A stretch of 6,929 bases of DNA from contig PLYX01000110.1 of NCBI GenBank assembly GCA_003151895.1, positions 1-6,929 of the forward strand, read 5' to 3'. The stretch's first letter is position 1, and each line of letters begins with the position of its first letter. Under the pieces are notes generated by a model. It saw only the letters and a program-made list of their open reading frames with translations. It had not been told where the DNA came from and ran no database searches. The stretch comes from Solirubrobacterales bacterium (lineage in GTDB: Bacteria; Actinomycetota; Thermoleophilia; Solirubrobacterales; Solirubrobacteraceae). Shown here one piece after another: positions 5,372 through 6,929 of this stretch. The position numbers and the translations under genes were made by a program.

Positions 5372-5740
5372 ATGGACAGCGTCTACGAGCTATACCGGCG
5401 TGGATGTGACCTGCTCGACCACGGTGACCATTCGGCTGCGATCGTGCCGCTCACACGTGCCCGCGAACTGGAGCCCACGAAGACCTCTATCCGGGAGGCG
5501 CTCGGACGGGCCCTGTTCCACGCGCAGCGCTATGAGCGCGCTGCCGAGGAGTTCCAGGCGGTTGCCGCCGCGGCGCCCACGAACGACTATGCGCTCTTCT
5601 GCCTGGGTCGCTCGATGCAGCTGCTCGGGCGCCACCGCGAGGCCTGCCACCCACTCGCCGTCGCCTGCTCGATGTGCCCCACCCGCGCGGACTATCGCCT
5701 CTACCGCGACCGTGCCCGACGAGACGCCGCAAGCTCGTGA
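5372..5740 (+). CDS. Small three-repeat TPR protein, function unknown
   Basis: A 122-residue protein made almost entirely of three tetratricopeptide repeats. Glycines at 11, 45 and 79 and prolines at 35, 69 and 103 recur at exactly 34-residue spacing, the TPR period; conserved Ala and Leu positions fit. The first repeat covers about 3-36, the second 37-70, the third 71-104, followed by a short charged tail. There is no signal peptide or membrane segment, so it is probably a cytoplasmic protein-binding scaffold. It carries five cysteines (12, 77, 92, 99, 102), three clustered in the third repeat. The gene starts 21 bp after the coaBC stop. A TAAAGT at 5360-5365 lies six bases before the ATG, and no good Shine-Dalgarno is seen, so a leaderless start or readthrough from coaBC is possible. 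I do not recognise a named family; the partner is unknown. Confidence 0.85.
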   Translation: MDSVYELYRRGCDLLDHGDHSAAIVPLTRARELEPTKTSIREALGRALFHAQRYERAAEEFQAVAAAAPTNDYALFCLGRSMQLLGRHREACHPLAVACSMCPTRADYRLYRDRARRDAASS

Positions 5741-5746
5741 GAGGCC

Positions 5747-5768
5747 CTGTCGCGAGCGTTCTCGACAG
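5747..5768 (+). other. Hairpin just after the TPR gene
   Basis: CTGTCG (5747-5752) and CGACAG (5763-5768) are perfect inverted repeats. GAG/CTC can add pairing nearer the loop (with a small bulge). It starts six bases after the TPR stop codon and has no following T-run. It may protect or end the upstream mRNA, or be an operator; nothing in the sequence decides. Confidence 0.35.
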
Positions 5769-5769
5769 A

Positions 5770-5793
5770 GCTCCTCGCGGTCGCGAGCCGAGC
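5770..5793 (+). promoter_or_regulatory. Inverted repeat over the -35 position of the rimP promoter
   Basis: CTCGCG-GT-CGCGAG (5774-5787) is a perfect 14-bp inverted repeat, flanked by GCTC (5770-5773) and GAGC (5790-5793) that extend it with a two-base offset. It is centred about 22 bp upstream of the -10 hexamer, where a -35 element would be. It may be an operator for an unknown regulator, but such GC-rich symmetry also arises by chance in this genome. Confidence 0.3.
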
Positions 5794-5798
5794 CTCGA

Positions 5799-5807
5799 TG
5801 CTATTCT
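5799..5807 (+). promoter_or_regulatory. Extended -10 promoter of rimP-nusA
   Basis: TGCTATTCT fits the extended -10 form TGnTAnnnT, which can work without a good -35 element; none is visible at the right distance. Transcription would begin near the A at 5814. RNA would thus start about three bases before the first arm of the leader hairpin. Confidence 0.5.
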
Positions 5808-5816
5808 CGGGGGACA

Positions 5817-5860
5817 ACTTTCGAGTCGTCGCATACGCGGCGGCTGGCAGCACCGAAAGT
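5817..5860 (+). promoter_or_regulatory. Candidate antiterminator hairpin in the rimP-nusA leader
   Basis: Two stacked stems can form. Lower stem: ACTTTCG (5817-5823) with CGAAAGT (5854-5860), seven Watson-Crick pairs. Upper stem: AGTCGTCGC (5824-5832) with GCGGCGGCT (5837-5845), nine pairs including two G-U, closed by the loop ATAC. Between them the 3' side leaves an eight-base bulge GGCAGCAC (5846-5853). The lower 3' arm includes 5856-5860, which are also the outer 5' arm of the following terminator. If this hairpin forms, the terminator keeps only four pairs. The two structures are therefore mutually exclusive, as in transcription attenuators. What would choose between them is not visible. 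Confidence 0.5.
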
Positions 5861-5882
5861 GGGCGCACGCCCGCTTTTTTTT
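5856..5882 (+). terminator. Intrinsic terminator directly upstream of rimP
   Basis: AAAGTGGGC (5856-5864) pairs with GCCCGCTTT (5869-5877), nine pairs with one G-U, across the loop GCAC. The 3' arm runs into eight T residues (5875-5882). This is the only classical intrinsic terminator in the window. It ends 33 nt before the rimP ATG, and no promoter is visible in those 33 nt. rimP-nusA transcripts must therefore cross it, so it acts as an attenuator or a partial terminator rather than as a plain operon end. Confidence 0.8.
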
Positions 5883-5893
5883 ACGCCTCGCTC

Positions 5894-5905
5894 AGGGGAA
5901 GAGAG
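5894..5905 (+). promoter_or_regulatory. Ribosome-binding region of rimP
   Basis: The purine-rich AGGGGAAGAGAG ends 10 bases before the ATG at 5916 and four before an in-frame TTG at 5910. A GGAG abuts the ATG itself and is too close to be used for it. ATG is preferred; TTG would add two residues. Confidence 0.45.
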
Positions 5906-5915
5906 TTTTTTGGAG

Positions 5916-6371
5916 ATGACACCGCAGTCCGAGATAGAGGAGCGCCTGGCCGCAAGCGAGCCCGACGTCGAGGTGCTGCTCGCCGAGGTTATGTCGGGCC
6001 CCACCCAAGCCCCCACCTTGCGCGTGTTCATCGATCATCCCGACGGCGTCACACTCGCGCTGTGCGAGCGCGTCACAGCGCTGCTCGGAGACCTGCGCGA
6101 GCGCTATACGCTTGAGGTCTCCTCGCCGGGCACCGAGCGCCCGCTGACAAAGCCCAACCACTTCCGCCGCTTCGTCGGCCGCCGCGCCCGCGTACGCACC
6201 GTGCACGCACGGCCCCCCGGAGCCGCCGGGTCCTCCTCGCAGAGGCCGGTACGGAGCTTCACGGGAGAGCTCGTCGGAGTCACCGACAGCGAGATCACCC
6301 TGGCCGCCGACGGGGGCGTCATCGCGATCCCCTATTCGGAGATCCGTCGTTCGAACCTCGTCGAGGAGTAG
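5916..6371 (+). CDS. rimP: Ribosome maturation factor RimP
   Basis: A 151-residue cytoplasmic protein required for assembly of the 30S ribosomal subunit. Seen: an N-terminal alpha/beta domain with LRVFIDHPDGV (35-45) and Cys50, then the family hallmark YTLEVSSPGTERPL (64-77), FRRFVGRRARVR (83-94), and a C-terminal SH3-like domain with SFTGELVGV (114-122) and IPYSEIRRSNLV (138-149). A Pro/Gly/Ser-rich stretch at 99-113 lengthens a loop in the C-terminal domain. The frame is open far upstream through coaBC, but that is accidental. ATG at 5916 is chosen because homology begins just after it and purine-rich sequence precedes it. nusA starts two bases after the stop, the near-universal rimP-nusA order. 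Expression is probably governed by the terminator in its leader. Confidence 0.95.
   Translation: MTPQSEIEERLAASEPDVEVLLAEVMSGPTQAPTLRVFIDHPDGVTLALCERVTALLGDLRERYTLEVSSPGTERPLTKPNHFRRFVGRRARVRTVHARPPGAAGSSSQRPVRSFTGELVGVTDSEITLAADGGVIAIPYSEIRRSNLVEE
6363..6368 (+). promoter_or_regulatory. Ribosome-binding site of nusA inside the end of rimP
   Basis: GAGGAG lies five bases before the nusA ATG and forms the last two rimP sense codons (Glu-Glu). Together with the two-base gap between the genes, this predicts translational coupling. Confidence 0.75.
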
Positions 6372-6373
6372 CC

Positions 6374-6929
6374 ATGTCACGCGAGATCCTGGAAGCCATG
6401 CACGCGCTGGCGCGCGAGAAGGGCATCGAGCCCGAGAAGCTGATGATCGCGCTCGAGGACGCGCTGCTCTCCGCCTACAAGAAGCAGCCGGGATCGGCGA
6501 AGTACGCACGCGTTGAAATGGACCGCGAGACCGCCGACTTCCGGGTCATCGAACTCATCGTCCCCGAGCGCCTGGAGGCCCACCTGATCGTCGAGACGAT
6601 CGACGAGGGCACGATCGTCGATCCGGAGACCGGCGAGCTGCGCGAACCGGAGGAGCCCGAAATCGACCCCGCGAAGTTCGAGCAGTACCGCGACCAGATC
6701 GGCGAACGCGACGTCACCCCCGAGGACTTCGGCCGGATCGCCGCTCAGACCGCCAAGCAGGTGATCCTGCAGCGCATCCGCGAGGCCGAGCGGGACATGA
6801 TGTTCGAGGAGTACCGCGACCGCGTCGGTGAGCTCATCACCGGGATCGTGCAGCAGTCCGACTCGCGCTACACGCTCGTGCAGCTGCGCGAGCGGGTCGA
6901 GGCACTGCTGCCGAAGTCCGAGCAGGTCG
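6374..6929 (+). CDS. nusA: Transcription termination/antitermination factor NusA, N-terminal part (3' end outside window)
   Basis: 185 residues are visible and the frame is open to the window edge. NusA binds RNA polymerase near the RNA exit channel, promotes pausing and hairpin-dependent termination, and takes part in antitermination. Seen: the polymerase-binding N-terminal domain, beginning SREILEAMHALAREKGIEPE and continuing with LMIALEDALLSAYKK (23-37) and VEMDRETADFRV (47-58). A strongly acidic stretch at about 72-118 follows, then the hallmark DFGRIAAQTAKQVILQRIRE (118-137). The start of the S1 domain is GELITGIVQQ (152-161) with VEALLPKSEQV at the edge. The acidic stretch is longer than the corresponding part of E. 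coli NusA. Start is ATG with GAGGAG, two bases after rimP. The KH domains are not in the window. Confidence 0.96.
   Translation, partial: MSREILEAMHALAREKGIEPEKLMIALEDALLSAYKKQPGSAKYARVEMDRETADFRVIELIVPERLEAHLIVETIDEGTIVDPETGELREPEEPEIDPAKFEQYRDQIGERDVTPEDFGRIAAQTAKQVILQRIREAERDMMFEEYRDRVGELITGIVQQSDSRYTLVQLRERVEALLPKSEQV

Noticed and set aside
5061..5915. Upstream extension of the rimP frame through coaBC
   Set aside because: The translation is Ser/Arg-rich out-of-frame coaBC sequence; homology to RimP begins only after the ATG at 5916.
5798..6115. 105-codon frame across the rimP leader, considered as a leader peptide
   Set aside because: The ATG overlaps the -10 element and would lie upstream of the predicted transcription start. 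The frame runs out of phase deep into rimP.
1..6929. CRISPR array, tRNA or rRNA gene, insertion sequence or prophage
   Set aside because: No regularly spaced repeats, cloverleaf-like segments, transposase motifs or phage genes were seen. All genes are housekeeping in type except the TPR protein.

Overview
This is a GC-rich, densely coding window with every gene on the + strand. It carries ten genes: carB (3' end only), pyrK, pyrD, mihF, gmk, rpoZ, coaBC, a small TPR-protein gene, rimP and nusA (5' end only). The linkage mihF-gmk-rpoZ-coaBC and the actinobacterial-type integration host factor point to Actinomycetota. The pyrimidine pathway uses a class 1B dihydroorotate dehydrogenase (PyrD plus the iron-sulfur/FAD subunit PyrK) rather than the quinone-linked class 2 enzyme of mycobacteria and streptomycetes. 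That suggests a deep-branching class such as Thermoleophilia; this placement is an inference from gene content, not from a database match.

Layout. 1-626: end of carB, including its allosteric domain. 627-706: short gap ending in a perfect 12-bp tandem repeat that runs into the pyrK start codon. 707-2485: pyrK and pyrD, separated by 39 bp holding a consensus DnaA-box sequence. 2486-2719: a 234-bp gap with no pyrF, one hairpin without a U-tract, and a good promoter placed so that mihF mRNA would be leaderless. 2720-5350: mihF, gmk, rpoZ and coaBC in close order, with a second likely promoter inside the 3' end of gmk for rpoZ. 5372-5740: a three-repeat TPR protein of unknown role. 5741-5915: a structured 175-bp leader. 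5916-6929: rimP and nusA, translationally coupled.

Functionally the window joins UMP synthesis (carB, pyrK, pyrD), GMP-to-GDP phosphorylation (gmk), coenzyme A synthesis (coaBC), nucleoid architecture (mihF), an RNA polymerase subunit (rpoZ), ribosome maturation (rimP) and transcription elongation/termination (nusA).

The most interesting signal is the leader upstream of rimP-nusA. It has an extended -10 promoter, then a 16-bp two-part hairpin whose 3' arm overlaps the 5' arm of a classical intrinsic terminator with eight T residues. The terminator lies only 33 nt before the rimP start, with no promoter visible in between. This is the architecture of a transcription attenuator, and the operon it controls encodes NusA, itself a termination factor. 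Other points worth checking are the pyrK tandem repeat, a serine where CoaBC normally has its catalytic flap cysteine, and the missing pyrF.
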